Translations under genes and position numbers: made by a program | Shown: in pieces, positions 9,901 to 16,413 of the stretch | How the letters are laid out: each line of letters opens with the position of its first letter | How positions within the stretch are numbered: the stretch's first letter is position 1 | The notes under the pieces: generated by a model | Database searches by the model: none | Told to the model about the DNA's origin: nothing | What the model saw: the letters and a program-made list of their open reading frames with translations, nothing else | From: a virus | IMG/VR virus record: IMGVR_UViG_3300047678_000846 | Span: 1 to 27,520 of that record | Reading direction: 5' to 3' (one strand) | DNA length: 27,520 bases

Positions 9901-10182
9901 TTCAGCCCAAAGCGCGTATTTCTCGAAGCACCTTTTTCGTTCCGCAACGCGGAAGGCCAGCTCGTGAACGGCACCATCGATCTCCTGATCGAGAGCGCTG
10001 CTGGCTGGGTCGTCATTGACCACAAAACGTTTCTCGGCCCGAGCACCGACTGGCCCGCTCGTGCTCTGTCGCACTCCGGCCAACTCGGAACCTATCGCGC
10101 TTCACAAAACGCTCTCGGACGTCAGCCGTGCGCATCATGGATTCACTTCGCGACCACTGGCGGGTTGGTGGAAGTTCAGTAA
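6979..10182 (+). CDS. addA: AddA-like UvrD/RecB-family helicase-nuclease
   Basis: A 1067-residue superfamily 1A helicase fused to a C-terminal nuclease. Motifs in order are Walker A in TTAGAGSGKTTEL (residues 8-20), the DEFQD box in LLVDEFQDTSPLQ (about 335), GDVKQAIYGFRGS (motif III, about 365), HGAKGLEWPVV (motif V, about 708) and LLYVAFTRSRD (motif VI, about 793). A RecB-type PD-(D/E)XK domain follows, with NGTIDLLIE, VVIDHKTF and a trailing GQLGTYRAS Gln (about 998-1037). The start is the ATG overlapping the addB stop; a slightly earlier in-frame ATG exists. The pair should unwind and resect DNA ends, either for recombination or to degrade foreign DNA. It is convergent with the HNH gene, with no clear terminator in the 112 bases between them. 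Confidence 0.88.
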   Translation: MSDIIQLTTAGAGSGKTTELTRIIEDAISTGECRPEAIIGTTFTNKAAEELVERVRRRLFAAGRVSDAQRLEESLLGTVHSICARLLGRFAFEAGISPEIVVLDEGDARVLLSAAIEEACPTQLVREMERLSTRLCQRDDKTGESFWKARVGDLTKAARENGIDPARLAAMADPSIAEIIQHLPPATNSPLDEQLAAALRTALGQMEGNGDTTAKSATAKNEFEQALRELGEGRMAWAQWWRVAKADFGKTSVAAAKPAQEIARHVEEHPALRSELAEFIRGIFTVAAEALVFYQSRKEERGWLDFADLEARTLALLAHPAVAGVISDEFDLLLVDEFQDTSPLQLALFLRLAELVRVRTAWVGDVKQAIYGFRGSDPELMNAAVALVRSRDGITPPLDMTYRARPELAQFFNAVFVPAFQRTLALPANEVTLQPSRPARAELPPPIERWLLSSGQNYANGNPKPLNNDQCAVAMAEGVRRLLAGGYSVEDKHSHELRPLRARDVAVLCRKNDVAAEIAGCLVTRGIAVTRKTPGLLATPEACLALACLRRLLDPGDSLAAAEIIALDGELTAEQWLEQRLAWLEDSAPERWGLDGTLAHPSLLALEKAREHLVLFTPQEALDTAMSAGGVFRAVTAWGPTEARAAQRRANLEVLRGLAVQYEERCGTAHRPATVAGLLLWYAKLKAESLDCIAADESADAVHVVTWHGAKGLEWPVVICAEIETEPRPRLWNQVLVVQESAVDPRAPLAARRLRFWPWPFGKQWNGVPLAANVENSAAGQRAARAAIEEELRLLYVAFTRSRDVLVLPFRHGKNAAALAPLNAAAWLTLPATADEVIDGSVGEFLSRARCVIPPEAFPAQQPEPQSRWFPPGAARTPKLPAAILPHAAPPLDGASVGECIEFQRRLPIRGRCDEKLLGNALHALLAFEFLHPDDRDRGAVAERLLRAHGTADFLDAADALAMASGFRTEVARRFSPKRVFLEAPFSFRNAEGQLVNGTIDLLIESAAGWVVIDHKTFLGPSTDWPARALSHSGQLGTYRASQNALGRQPCASWIHFATTGGLVEVQ

Positions 10183-10294
10183 TTGGCGCACCATCCCGCT
10201 GCTGAATGCGAGGCAGCAAGGTCCAGCGCTCATTGAACGTCGCCAACAGCAAGCCTTCCGGGATCTCGTTGATTTCGCCCAAAGGCAGTTGTCG

Positions 10295-10876
10295 CTAACC
10301 GAGAAAGTGCTCCCAGTCGCGGACGCCGTGGTGGTTGCGGATCTGCAAGCTTGCGGGCACCACGCGAGGGGCGACCGGTTGCTTGCGCAGGCGCAGGCCG
10401 GCTTCGTGAGGCAGGCGATTGGCTTTCCGCGAGTTCACTTCGCGGTGGGCGAGCACGCAGTTGTCCCACGACGTCTTGCCGCCGCGGGAGCGCGGGACGA
10501 CATGGTCGATGTTGCCTTCTTTCGGCGTGAGTTTGCGGCCGGTGTATTGGCACACGCCACCGTCGCGCTCCCAAATCCCACGCGCGCCGAAACGCGGGCG
10601 GCGCATCGGGACTTTGGCGTAGTTGGCGGCGACGATGACGGTCGGCACGCGCACGGGACCGCGTGGGGTGTTCACGGCGTTGTCGTGCTCGCGGACGGGC
10701 AGCTTGAGCCAGTCGTCCCAGCGCACGGGCGAAATGTATTCGTCGCTTTGAACGTCGAGCGCGGTCGCAGCGCCGCTGGCGATCATGCAGAACGCCTCGG
10801 CGGGCGTCTTCACATGGATCGCCTGCCAGTGCCGGTTCAGCACTAGCACGGTCGATTTGTTGAGGATGTCGTTCAT
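10295..10876 (-). CDS. HNH endonuclease (McrA-like class)
   Basis: A 193-residue HNH nuclease. The betabeta-alpha-metal signature is visible as NIDHVVPRSRGGKTSWDN (residues 122-139: Asp124, His125, Asn139), followed by CVLAHREVNSRKANR, which supplies the distal His/Asn. An upstream VCQYTGR segment carries one Cys, but the paired CxxC zinc knuckle typical of many HNH proteins is reduced. The N-terminus (ILNKSTVLVLNRHWQAIHV) is characteristic of a widespread group of bacterial HNH proteins of unknown target. It is the last gene of the minus-strand cargo series, downstream of rtcB and separated from it by a strong hairpin. Whether it cuts DNA or RNA cannot be read from sequence; proximity to an RNA ligase makes either possible. 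Confidence 0.85.
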   Translation of the reverse strand: MNDILNKSTVLVLNRHWQAIHVKTPAEAFCMIASGAATALDVQSDEYISPVRWDDWLKLPVREHDNAVNTPRGPVRVPTVIVAANYAKVPMRRPRFGARGIWERDGGVCQYTGRKLTPKEGNIDHVVPRSRGGKTSWDNCVLAHREVNSRKANRLPHEAGLRLRKQPVAPRVVPASLQIRNHHGVRDWEHFLG

Positions 10877-10900
10877 GGAAAAATGAATGTTGAGAGTAAT

Positions 10901-10934
10901 GCGGAGGCGAGACGAGTTGGCGTCCCGCCTCCGC
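10901..10934 (-). terminator. Strong hairpin between rtcB and the HNH gene
   Basis: A 14-base-pair stem with one A-C mismatch (gcggaggcg at 10901-10909 pairs with cgcctccgc at 10926-10934, plus four inner pairs; loop agttgg). It begins just after the rtcB stop and ends about 25 bases before the HNH start. No U-run directly follows it on the minus strand, so it may be a processing, attenuation or mRNA-stability element rather than a full terminator. Confidence 0.55.
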
Positions 10935-10939
10935 GGTGA

Positions 10940-12322
10940 TCAGTCTTCGGCGCGGTCGCCGGCCGGACACATCTTCACGAGCTTCGGATCGAACTGGCCG
11001 AGGACTTCGACCAGATCGGTCTGCGCGGCCATGACGGCGTGGATGTCCTTATAGACACCCGGCACTTCATCGAGGCCGGCGGAGAGCAGTTCGACGCCGC
11101 GTTCGGCGAGCAGCTTCTTGGTCGCGCTCCAGGTGAAGGACTGCATCGCCTTGGTGCGGCTCATCACGCGGCCTGCGCCGTGCGACGCGCTGTTGAGCGA
11201 CTCGGGCGAACCCTTGCCGCGCACGACGTAGCCGGGCGACGCCATCGAGCCGGGAATGATCCCGAGCACGCCGGCGCCCGCGGGCGTTGCGCCTTTGCGA
11301 TGCACGATCACCTCGCGTCCGCCGTGGGTTTCTTTCCACGCGAAATTGTGGTGATTCTCGATGTCGAGCACTCGGTGCGCGCCGAGCTTGCGCCCGATGT
11401 GGTGGTGGATGAGCGCGTGATTCGCAGCGGCGTAGCGGCCCATCAAGTTCATCGCGGCCCAGTATTCCTGGCCGTCGGCTTCGTCGAGCGAGAGCCACGC
11501 GAGGTGCTTGAGTTCCTTCGGCAAGTGCTCGTGGCGAGCCATCGCGCGCTTGCTGTAGTAGTCGCACACCTGCGCGCCGGTGCCGCGCGAACCCGAGTGC
11601 GTGAGCAGTGCGAGGTATTCGCCCGGCTCAAGGCCAAGATCGTTTTGTCCGACGGTGAACGCGCCGAATTCGACGAAATGGTTACCGGAGCCGCTCGTGC
11701 CGAGCTGTGACCACGCCTTGTCGCGCAGTCGGTTCGTCACCGGCGAAACGCTCCAGTCTTCGTCCATCACGTCATGTTCGCGCCGTTCCTTGAACGAGCA
11801 ACCCATGCCAAAGCGCGTCTCGCTCTCAATGAGGTTTGCGAGGCGATCCCGCTGACCGGCGAGGGTGTTCGCCTTGCGATCATAGACGCTCAGCTTCATG
11901 CGGCACGCGATGTCCACGCCCACGGCGTAAGGGATCACCGCGTTCTCCGTCGCGAGCACGCCGCCGATCGGCAGGCCGTAACCGACGTGCGCATCCGGCA
12001 TGAGCGCGCCCGCCACCGCGACCGGCAGCGCACACGCATTGGCCATCTGCTTCACCGCCTCAGCTTCGAGCCCCTCGCCCCACTGACGCCACGGCGCGAG
12101 TTCCGCGCGCGGCGTGAAAGCAGGGCGATAGATCGCGCGAGCGAGCGGCGCGCGCAGCTCATCGGCGAAAAACGCCGGCGGATTGGCAACGATGTTGAAG
12201 ATCTCGGCCTCCAGCAACGCACCGTCCTGGCCCTGCGCGATGAAGTTCTGGATGAACTCGTGCGCGAGCTTGATCGGCTCGCCGACAGGCACGCCGAGGC
12301 GAATGAGGTCTTTGGTGCTCAT
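10940..12322 (-). CDS. rtcB: RtcB-family tRNA/RNA-splicing ligase
   Basis: A 460-residue GTP- and Mn-dependent RNA ligase that joins 2',3'-cyclic-phosphate (or 3'-phosphate) ends to 5'-OH ends, the break chemistry left by many anticodon nucleases. Family motifs are PDAHVGYGLPIGGV, GVDIACRM (canonical GVDIGCGM with changes), GTSGSGNHFVEF, LTHSGSRGTG, ENHHNFAW, VIVHRKGATPA, GIIPGSMASPGY and SASHGAGRVMSR. These supply the metal-binding Asp/Cys/His set and the guanylylated His region. The start chosen is MSTKDLIRLGVP: the frame is open 99 bases further, but that stretch is low-quality and contains a repeat shared with another locus. It lies between the receiver-TIR gene (upstream) and the HNH gene. 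No PrfH or archease gene is in the window. The ACRM variant suggests a paralogue outside the housekeeping RtcB group. Confidence 0.93.
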   Translation of the reverse strand: MSTKDLIRLGVPVGEPIKLAHEFIQNFIAQGQDGALLEAEIFNIVANPPAFFADELRAPLARAIYRPAFTPRAELAPWRQWGEGLEAEAVKQMANACALPVAVAGALMPDAHVGYGLPIGGVLATENAVIPYAVGVDIACRMKLSVYDRKANTLAGQRDRLANLIESETRFGMGCSFKERREHDVMDEDWSVSPVTNRLRDKAWSQLGTSGSGNHFVEFGAFTVGQNDLGLEPGEYLALLTHSGSRGTGAQVCDYYSKRAMARHEHLPKELKHLAWLSLDEADGQEYWAAMNLMGRYAAANHALIHHHIGRKLGAHRVLDIENHHNFAWKETHGGREVIVHRKGATPAGAGVLGIIPGSMASPGYVVRGKGSPESLNSASHGAGRVMSRTKAMQSFTWSATKKLLAERGVELLSAGLDEVPGVYKDIHAVMAAQTDLVEVLGQFDPKLVKMCPAGDRAED

Positions 12323-12379
12323 TGGTTGTGTTTGTTTGAAAATGTGGTCTGCCGCGTGTGGGCGCAATGCGGCTGCGGA

Positions 12380-12404
12380 GCAGCGGTGTTTGTTCTTCTT
12401 GTCG
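12380..12404 (-). repeat. Dispersed 25-bp element, copy in the rtcB leader
   Basis: On the minus strand this 25-mer begins CGACAAGAAG and ends with AACAAACACCGCTGC, 57 bases upstream of the rtcB start. A second copy, identical at 24 of 25 positions, lies on the plus strand at 19281-19305. In one frame both copies read DKKNKHRC and the single difference is silent (AAG/AAA). Confidence 0.7.
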
Positions 12405-12439
12405 CAAAAACCTCCCCGCAAATCGTCGAGAATCGACGA

Positions 12440-13348
12440 CTACCTCCTCCGTGAATGACCTTTCACGTTACGACCTCCCTTGGTTCGCGTCCCTTTTATG
12501 CCCCAGATCAACAGGCTCAGTGCTTCCTCATACGAAGAGGCCTTTGAAAAAGTCACCGCGCTAAACTCGCGAAGGAATAATGGCATTTCCACTCGCTTCA
12601 CGAATGATGGCAACAGCACGGGAATGACCGGCATCTTTCGCCGCACAAACTGGCTGATCGCAGCCTTCTGCTCCAAGTCCTCCCATGGTCCCACACCATC
12701 TTTTCCGATGAAAACTGCAGCTGCCTTCGTCTTCGGAATCGCGCGGGAGATCTCGTCTTGAAAAGAACGCCCGGGCGGTATCGCCCATCTGTCGAACCAT
12801 GGCCTTAATCCGGATCTTTCCAAGTCGCGAGCAATCCTCTCCACTGCATCTTTTTCGAGGCTGTTGTGTGCCAAAAAAACATCGAATTCGTATTCATCCC
12901 CCGCTTGCGTTTCGGATGGTCGCCCACAAAGGTCCGATTCGATGCGCCGCCAAGGAGAATCAGACTTCCGACCTAGATAGTAGAGTTTTGGAAACCAATT
13001 CGAGACCAACACGGCACGGCGATCAGCTTTTTGGCGCATCTTCGGATCATCTGGAAAAAAGCTGATGACGTATGCCTTGGCCTCAGGGCGCGCAGAGTGC
13101 GCAAACGCCAAGAGATCAATCCCATCAACTAGCTTCTTTGACGGGCATCTCGCAGCCTCATCAAAAAACACGTCGGTCAGTATTGCGTCCAGCCGCAGTC
13201 GGGTGTCCGCAATGAGAGACGCGGCTTGCATCAAACTCTCAGCCGCAAGGCAAACCAACATTGTTTCCTCATGGACCTTGTTTACGATGAATCGACAGCA
13301 TGAGGCGTCATCATCAACAACGAGAATTGTCCTTCTTGTTTGCTTCAT
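12440..13348 (-). CDS. Response-regulator receiver fused to a TIR domain
   Basis: A 302-residue fusion. Residues about 8-125 form a receiver (REC) domain: acidic pocket ILVVDDDAS (Asp12-14), candidate phosphoacceptor Asp59 in AILTDVFFDE, and FPK (Lys121) as the distal lysine. Residues about 153-250 form a bacterial TIR domain: YEFDVFLAHNSLEKDAV, GLRPWFDRWAIPPGRSFQ, then AAAVFIGKDGVGPWEDLEQ, where Glu226 (or Glu223) is the candidate NADase glutamate, and MPVIPVLLPS. A basic tail follows. The histidine kinase gene lies 11 bases upstream on the same strand and an SD-like AAAGG precedes the start, so kinase and regulator form one unit. Known TIR effectors of this class cleave NAD or make signalling nucleotides; control by phosphorylation is inferred from architecture. 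Base composition is visibly more AT-rich than the flanking genes. Confidence 0.85.
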   Translation of the reverse strand: MKQTRRTILVVDDDASCCRFIVNKVHEETMLVCLAAESLMQAASLIADTRLRLDAILTDVFFDEAARCPSKKLVDGIDLLAFAHSARPEAKAYVISFFPDDPKMRQKADRRAVLVSNWFPKLYYLGRKSDSPWRRIESDLCGRPSETQAGDEYEFDVFLAHNSLEKDAVERIARDLERSGLRPWFDRWAIPPGRSFQDEISRAIPKTKAAAVFIGKDGVGPWEDLEQKAAISQFVRRKMPVIPVLLPSFVKRVEMPLFLREFSAVTFSKASSYEEALSLLIWGIKGTRTKGGRNVKGHSRRR

Positions 13349-13359
13349 GCATTGACCTT

Positions 13360-14139
13360 TCAGATGACACGCTTCCTCGGGACGTCGAGACGAAAAGCGG
13401 CGGGGCGTGTAGAGAGTAGCGTGAGCGTCCCATTAAAATATTGCTCTACCAAAGATCTTGCGACTGACAGCCCGACACCCGTTCGTCCCAGGCGACTTGT
13501 CACTCCAATCTTAAAAATTGTTTCCGATTCTTTGATCTCCGGAGAGATGCCTGGACCGGAGTCCGAGACGATTATTTCAACGCTTCGTGCCGAGCTACGA
13601 CGGGTTTTGGAGAATACACTAATTGTGCGGTCAATCTGGCGTGGATTACCTGTGATGGCGTCTATCGAATTGAGGATCAGATTCGCGATAACTTGGGAAA
13701 AGACCTCCTCCGGTCCAACTAGCTCTAAGTCAGCTGCTACGTTGATTGTGAAATTGATGCGGCGGCTCTCAAAAACCGGCGCGAAGTTGAGTGCGATCCG
13801 TTTCACCGCTTGGTGAATTTTGAAGCGCGTTTCGCGTGGTTCCCGATCAAATTGAAGCGATCGGATGCTGGCAAGCATTTCGGAGATTCTGGCTGCATCG
13901 TGAACGATTGATTCCGCAGCTTCGAGCAATCGGCTTCTAGAGCTTAGCCCTTCTAGTTTCTTGATCTGTGAAGCGAGATCGGATGTGCTCGCACAAAGAT
14001 GAAACGCACGATGCCCCAAATCATGTGCAACGAGATTCATCAACTCAATCACCGTGGAGCGTCGCGCAACGTCCCGAAGCAAGTCGTCGTTTGATGAAGG
14101 TCGTGGCATAAAAGAGCCGTTAGCACCGGTTTGCCTCAT
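13360..14139 (-). CDS. Soluble histidine kinase without sensor domain
   Basis: A 259-residue histidine kinase made of little more than its catalytic core. The dimerisation/phosphoacceptor helix contains NLVAHDLGHRAF with His39 as the likely phosphorylated residue. The HATPase domain shows the N box (NLILNSIDA, Asn157), G1 box (DSGPGI, Asp193) and G2 box (RTGVGLSVA, 219-227). Only about 30 residues precede the phosphoacceptor helix and no membrane segment or PAS/GAF domain is present, so the signal must arrive through a partner or directly through the core. A second in-frame ATG (MPRPSSND) lies 30 bases in and could be the true start. It is cotranscribed with the receiver-TIR gene. Composition is more AT-rich than neighbours, suggesting the pair arrived together. 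Confidence 0.88.
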   Translation of the reverse strand: MRQTGANGSFMPRPSSNDDLLRDVARRSTVIELMNLVAHDLGHRAFHLCASTSDLASQIKKLEGLSSRSRLLEAAESIVHDAARISEMLASIRSLQFDREPRETRFKIHQAVKRIALNFAPVFESRRINFTINVAADLELVGPEEVFSQVIANLILNSIDAITGNPRQIDRTISVFSKTRRSSARSVEIIVSDSGPGISPEIKESETIFKIGVTSRLGRTGVGLSVARSLVEQYFNGTLTLLSTRPAAFRLDVPRKRVI

Positions 14140-14193
14140 GATCGAGCTTCGCGTTCGATCGTCAAAATACGCGACCCTGAGATCGCAGCATCA

Positions 14194-14220
14194 CCCCGAC
14201 GGAGACGAATCCCGCCGGGG
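14194..14220. terminator. GC-rich hairpin between kinase and nucleotidyltransferase genes
   Basis: An imperfect 9-pair stem (ccccgacgg at 14194-14202 with ccgccgggg at 14212-14220, one A-C mismatch). It lies just downstream of the nucleotidyltransferase stop on the minus strand. No strong U-run follows on that strand; the plus side has ctttgcttt. It may separate the tRNA/nucleotidyltransferase transcript from the kinase-TIR unit. Confidence 0.45.
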
Positions 14221-14234
14221 CTTTGCTTTCCTCC

Positions 14235-15011
14235 TCAAGCTGCGAGCGCGTAGCGGCGGAAGAAGCCGTTCAGCTCGTCCACATCGCCGACGGCATCGTC
14301 CGGCTCGTTCAGCGCTTCGAGCCTCGGTAGTTCGGCCTCGATGAAACGCGAGAGCGCTTCGACCGGCGGCGCAACGGCCAGTTCGTCGCCGGCTTGCTTG
14401 CGCGCGACGAGTTCGTTGAGCGCGAGGCGCACGTCGGCTTCGTCGAGCACGTTCTCCACGAGTTGCGCGAAGAGCATCGGCACCTGACCGAGCTGGCGCT
14501 CGATCCAGCGGCACGCAAGCAGCGGACGGAAGACGTAGAGATACTTCTTCAGACTCACTTCCTCGCGGCCACGCAGGTAGTCGCGCCAGTTGCCGAAGGC
14601 CATGTGCAGGTAGTGCGCGAAGCAGCGCCGCGGCGAATAGAACTCCGTCGCGAGCGCGCCGAACTCGGCGGCGAAGACCGGATCGTGGCGATACACGACC
14701 GGCGACTTCAGCCATTCGAGCAGCGGCGGGTTGCTCTTGCGGAGCAGTCGAAGCGCCTTGCGCAGCTCCCAGCCGCTCACGTCGAGATCATGGGCGATCG
14801 GCTGTTCGATGACGTCGCGCCGGTCCTCGACCGAGAGATACCAGTCGCGCCGGTGGACGTAGAGGAAGCGCACGTCGTAGTCGCTGTCGCGCGAGGCAAA
14901 GCCCCACGCCCGGCTGCCGCTCTCGCACGCGAAAAGCACGCGCACGTTCCGCTCGGCCTCGACCTGAGCGAGCGCGTTGCGGACGCGCTGGAAGACTTCA
15001 TTCCCGTGCAT
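14235..15011 (-). CDS. COG3541/YcgL-type predicted nucleotidyltransferase
   Basis: A 258-residue polymerase-beta-superfamily nucleotidyltransferase. The signature is clear: ACESGSRAWGFASRDSDYDVRFLYV, with the GSRAWG loop (residues 32-37) and the metal-binding pair Asp44 and Asp46. The rest is a helical domain with FGNWRDYLRG and KKYLYVFRPLLACRWIE, typical of this group. Substrate is unknown; members of this fold add nucleotides to RNA ends, small molecules or proteins. It begins 77 bases after the CCA end of the last tRNA and has a perfect Shine-Dalgarno, so it is probably cotranscribed with the array. Several array tRNAs lack an encoded CCA, which makes an RNA 3'-end role attractive, but that is inference: the fold is shared with antitoxins and antibiotic-modifying enzymes. 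Confidence 0.82.
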   Translation of the reverse strand: MHGNEVFQRVRNALAQVEAERNVRVLFACESGSRAWGFASRDSDYDVRFLYVHRRDWYLSVEDRRDVIEQPIAHDLDVSGWELRKALRLLRKSNPPLLEWLKSPVVYRHDPVFAAEFGALATEFYSPRRCFAHYLHMAFGNWRDYLRGREEVSLKKYLYVFRPLLACRWIERQLGQVPMLFAQLVENVLDEADVRLALNELVARKQAGDELAVAPPVEALSRFIEAELPRLEALNEPDDAVGDVDELNGFFRRYALAA

Positions 15012-15016
15012 GGGAA

Positions 15017-15024
15017 CCTCCTTT
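15017..15024 (-). promoter_or_regulatory. Strong ribosome binding site of the nucleotidyltransferase
   Basis: On the minus strand the sequence AAAGGAGG stands five bases before the ATG at 15011. It fixes that start and is the strongest such site I see in the cargo. Its position just after the final tRNA fits translation from the tail of the tRNA transcript. Confidence 0.75.
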
Positions 15025-15087
15025 CTATGTTGGGTTGTTGGATGCGCAGCACCGAATCCGGCGATGCCGGTCGGCTGCGTTGTGAAA

Positions 15088-15162
15088 TGGTGAACCCGTT
15101 GGGACTTGCACCCACCTGAGCCGCTTAAAAGGCGGCGGCTTCGCTATCAAAGCTTCGGGTTC
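15088..15162 (-). tRNA. tRNA-Lys(UUU)
   Basis: 75 nt, 7-bp acceptor GAACCCG/CGGGTTC, anticodon loop CTTTTAA, CCA encoded. T-loop TGCAAGT (G55), D-loop TGATAGCG with AGC and no GG. Position 8 is A and position 14 is T, the reverse of the usual U8-A14. Confidence 0.88.
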
Positions 15163-15166
15163 TAAA

Positions 15167-15243
15167 TGGTAGTCGCGGCTGGAGTCGAACCAGCACTGGC
15201 GGCGCTCTCGACGCCGTGCCTCTTCCAGTTGGGCTACGCGACC
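15167..15243 (-). tRNA. tRNA-Leu(GAG), short variable loop, canonical elbow
   Basis: 77 nt, CCA encoded. Anticodon stem CGGCG/CGCCG with loop TCGAGAG gives anticodon GAG but C at position 33. D-loop keeps GG (AACTGGAAGA) and T-loop keeps TTC, one of only three canonical elbows in the array. The variable loop is 5 nt, although bacterial tRNA-Leu normally has a long arm. Confidence 0.8.
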
Positions 15244-15255
15244 GTTGTTGTGAAA

Positions 15256-15331
15256 TGGCACCCGTGGCCGGACTCGCACCGGCTAGGACTCGCTTGAAAG
15301 GCGAGGCGCTCGGCTCTTTGCATTCACGGGT
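15256..15331 (-). tRNA. tRNA-Glu(UUC)
   Basis: 76 nt, acceptor ACCCGTG/CACGGGT, discriminator G, CCA encoded, anticodon loop CTTTCAA. T-loop TGCGAGT, D-loop AAAGAGCCGA with AGC, no GG; D-stem only three pairs. Confidence 0.87.
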
Positions 15332-15340
15332 GTTTTGAAA

Positions 15341-15433
15341 TGGCGGAACGCGGAGGGCATGCTCCCCATCACGCGAAATGCGCGACGATCTCTTTAGCAA
15401 AGAGCCCCGGCTCGCTTGTCCGGTTCACGTTCC
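15341..15433 (-). tRNA. tRNA-Ser(GCU)
   Basis: 93 nt with a long variable arm, discriminator G, CCA encoded, anticodon loop TTGCTAA (pair 27-43 is G-A). T-loop AGCATGC (G55), D-loop ACAAGCGAG with AGC. Confidence 0.86.
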
Positions 15434-15435
15434 AA

Positions 15436-15511
15436 TGGTGCCCACGGCGAGAGTTGCACTCGCACTGTCCGAGGTTTGAAGTCGGTGCCTCTGCTATTGG
15501 GCTACGTGGGC
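15436..15511 (-). tRNA. tRNA-Leu(CAA), short variable loop
   Basis: 76 nt, acceptor GCCCACG/CGTGGGC, CCA encoded, anticodon loop TTCAAAC with a C-C mismatch closing the stem. T-loop TGCAACT, D-loop AATAGCAGA. Short variable loop (ACAGT), unusual for Leu. The stop codon of the protein gene 15494-16390 falls inside its D-arm. Confidence 0.82.
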
Positions 15512-16390
15512 GTTGAGATGAAGTGCTCCCGGCCGGATTCGCACCGGCACTGAGCGGGGTTTAAGTCCGCTGCCTCTTCGTTGGGCTACGGGAGCGAAAG
15601 TGGTCCCGGCGGCAGGATTTGCACCCGCACTGGCTCCGTTCTGAGCGGAGTGCCTCTTCTGTTGGGCTACGCCGGGAAAAATGAAAATGATTCGCCGGAA
15701 GCTGAGCCGGATGCGCCGCACGGACGTAGCCGGATCAACCTCCGACGGATTGCACATCACCTCGCGCAGTTCGCGCAGCGCGATTCTGTCGAGCAGATCC
15801 TGGCGTTGTGGATCGCGCCAGCGCCAGCGATTGGAATTGCCGCAGAGCCAATCGAGGCGGTGCATCGCATTGCGATGCCGGAGCCAGCCTTCGATCTCAG
15901 CGATGCGCTGCTCGACGGCCGGATCGCAGATGTAGGTTTCCGTGATCCAGTTCGGCTCGACCTTTAGCTCGAAGACATACGGGCTGGCGAAGATGAGCGC
16001 GTCGTGCCAGACGCGGAAGTGGCACCGCTTCTCTTGGCGGAAGTAGGGTTTCCATTCCTCCGGCAAGCGGCGCCAATTCCACTCGCCGACGCTGAGTTCG
16101 TGGAGCGGCTGTTCGATTTCCACGTAGCGACGACGACGGCCACGCCCGCGCCTTTTGCGAAAGTCCGGTGAGTTGCGGAGTTTCACGGTGCCGATGAATT
16201 CGAGCAGTGCGAGAAGCACGTCTTTGTCGGCGCGCTTTTCCGCCTTGGCCGTGAGGACGTGAAAGCGACGCCAGCCGCGCTGAATGGGTTCGTCGAGCGG
16301 AACGCGGATGTGGCGTCGCCGCCACAGATCGCGCAGTTCGCTTCCGAGTCTGAGGAGATGTTTGTCGAAGTAGTCTTGTGCGTTGAGCAT
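15494..16390 (-). CDS. Basic protein of unknown function; reading frame runs through tRNA genes
   Basis: I do not recognise this family. The frame is 298 codons, starting 23 bases after the CCA end of tRNA-Arg(UCG). Residues 1 to about 237 look like a real protein: helical, Arg- and Trp-rich, with a basic patch RKRRGRGRRRRYVEIEQ near residue 80 and motifs WNWRRLPEEWKPYFRQEK and FRVWHDALIFASPYVFELK, suggesting nucleic-acid binding. The final 60 codons are the translated sequences of tRNA-Leu(CAG), tRNA-Leu(UAA) and part of tRNA-Leu(CAA); no stop occurs earlier. Either an original stop was lost when tRNAs moved in, or the message lacks a stop after RNase P cuts the downstream tRNA. It sits inside the array on the same strand. 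Confidence 0.65.
   Translation of the reverse strand: MLNAQDYFDKHLLRLGSELRDLWRRRHIRVPLDEPIQRGWRRFHVLTAKAEKRADKDVLLALLEFIGTVKLRNSPDFRKRRGRGRRRRYVEIEQPLHELSVGEWNWRRLPEEWKPYFRQEKRCHFRVWHDALIFASPYVFELKVEPNWITETYICDPAVEQRIAEIEGWLRHRNAMHRLDWLCGNSNRWRWRDPQRQDLLDRIALRELREVMCNPSEVDPATSVRRIRLSFRRIIFIFPGVAQQKRHSAQNGASAGANPAAGTTFAPVAQRRGSGLKPRSVPVRIRPGALHLNAHVAQ
15524..15595 (-). tRNA. tRNA-Leu(UAA), short variable loop, no encoded CCA
   Basis: 72 nt plus CTT where CCA is expected. Acceptor GCTCCCG/CGGGAGC, anticodon loop CTTAAAC with an A-C mismatch at 31-39. T-loop TGCGAAT, D-loop AACGAAGA (no GG, no AGC). Overlapped by the reading frame of the protein gene 15494-16390. Confidence 0.82.
15601..15676 (-). 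tRNA. tRNA-Leu(CAG), short variable loop
   Basis: 76 nt, acceptor CCCGGCG/CGCCGGG, CCA encoded, perfect anticodon stem CTCCG/CGGAG with loop CTCAGAA. T-loop TGCAAAT, D-loop AACAGAAGA. The body closely resembles the other three Leu genes, so they form one local family. Overlapped by the 3' part of the protein gene. Confidence 0.85.
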
Positions 16391-16413
16391 GGTGTGATTG
16401 GTGGTGGTTGAAA

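Noticed and set aside
12323-12421. N-terminal extension of RtcB
   Set aside because: The extra 33 codons have no similarity to RtcB N-termini, contain the dispersed repeat, and the family-like start MSTKDLIRLGVP lies downstream.
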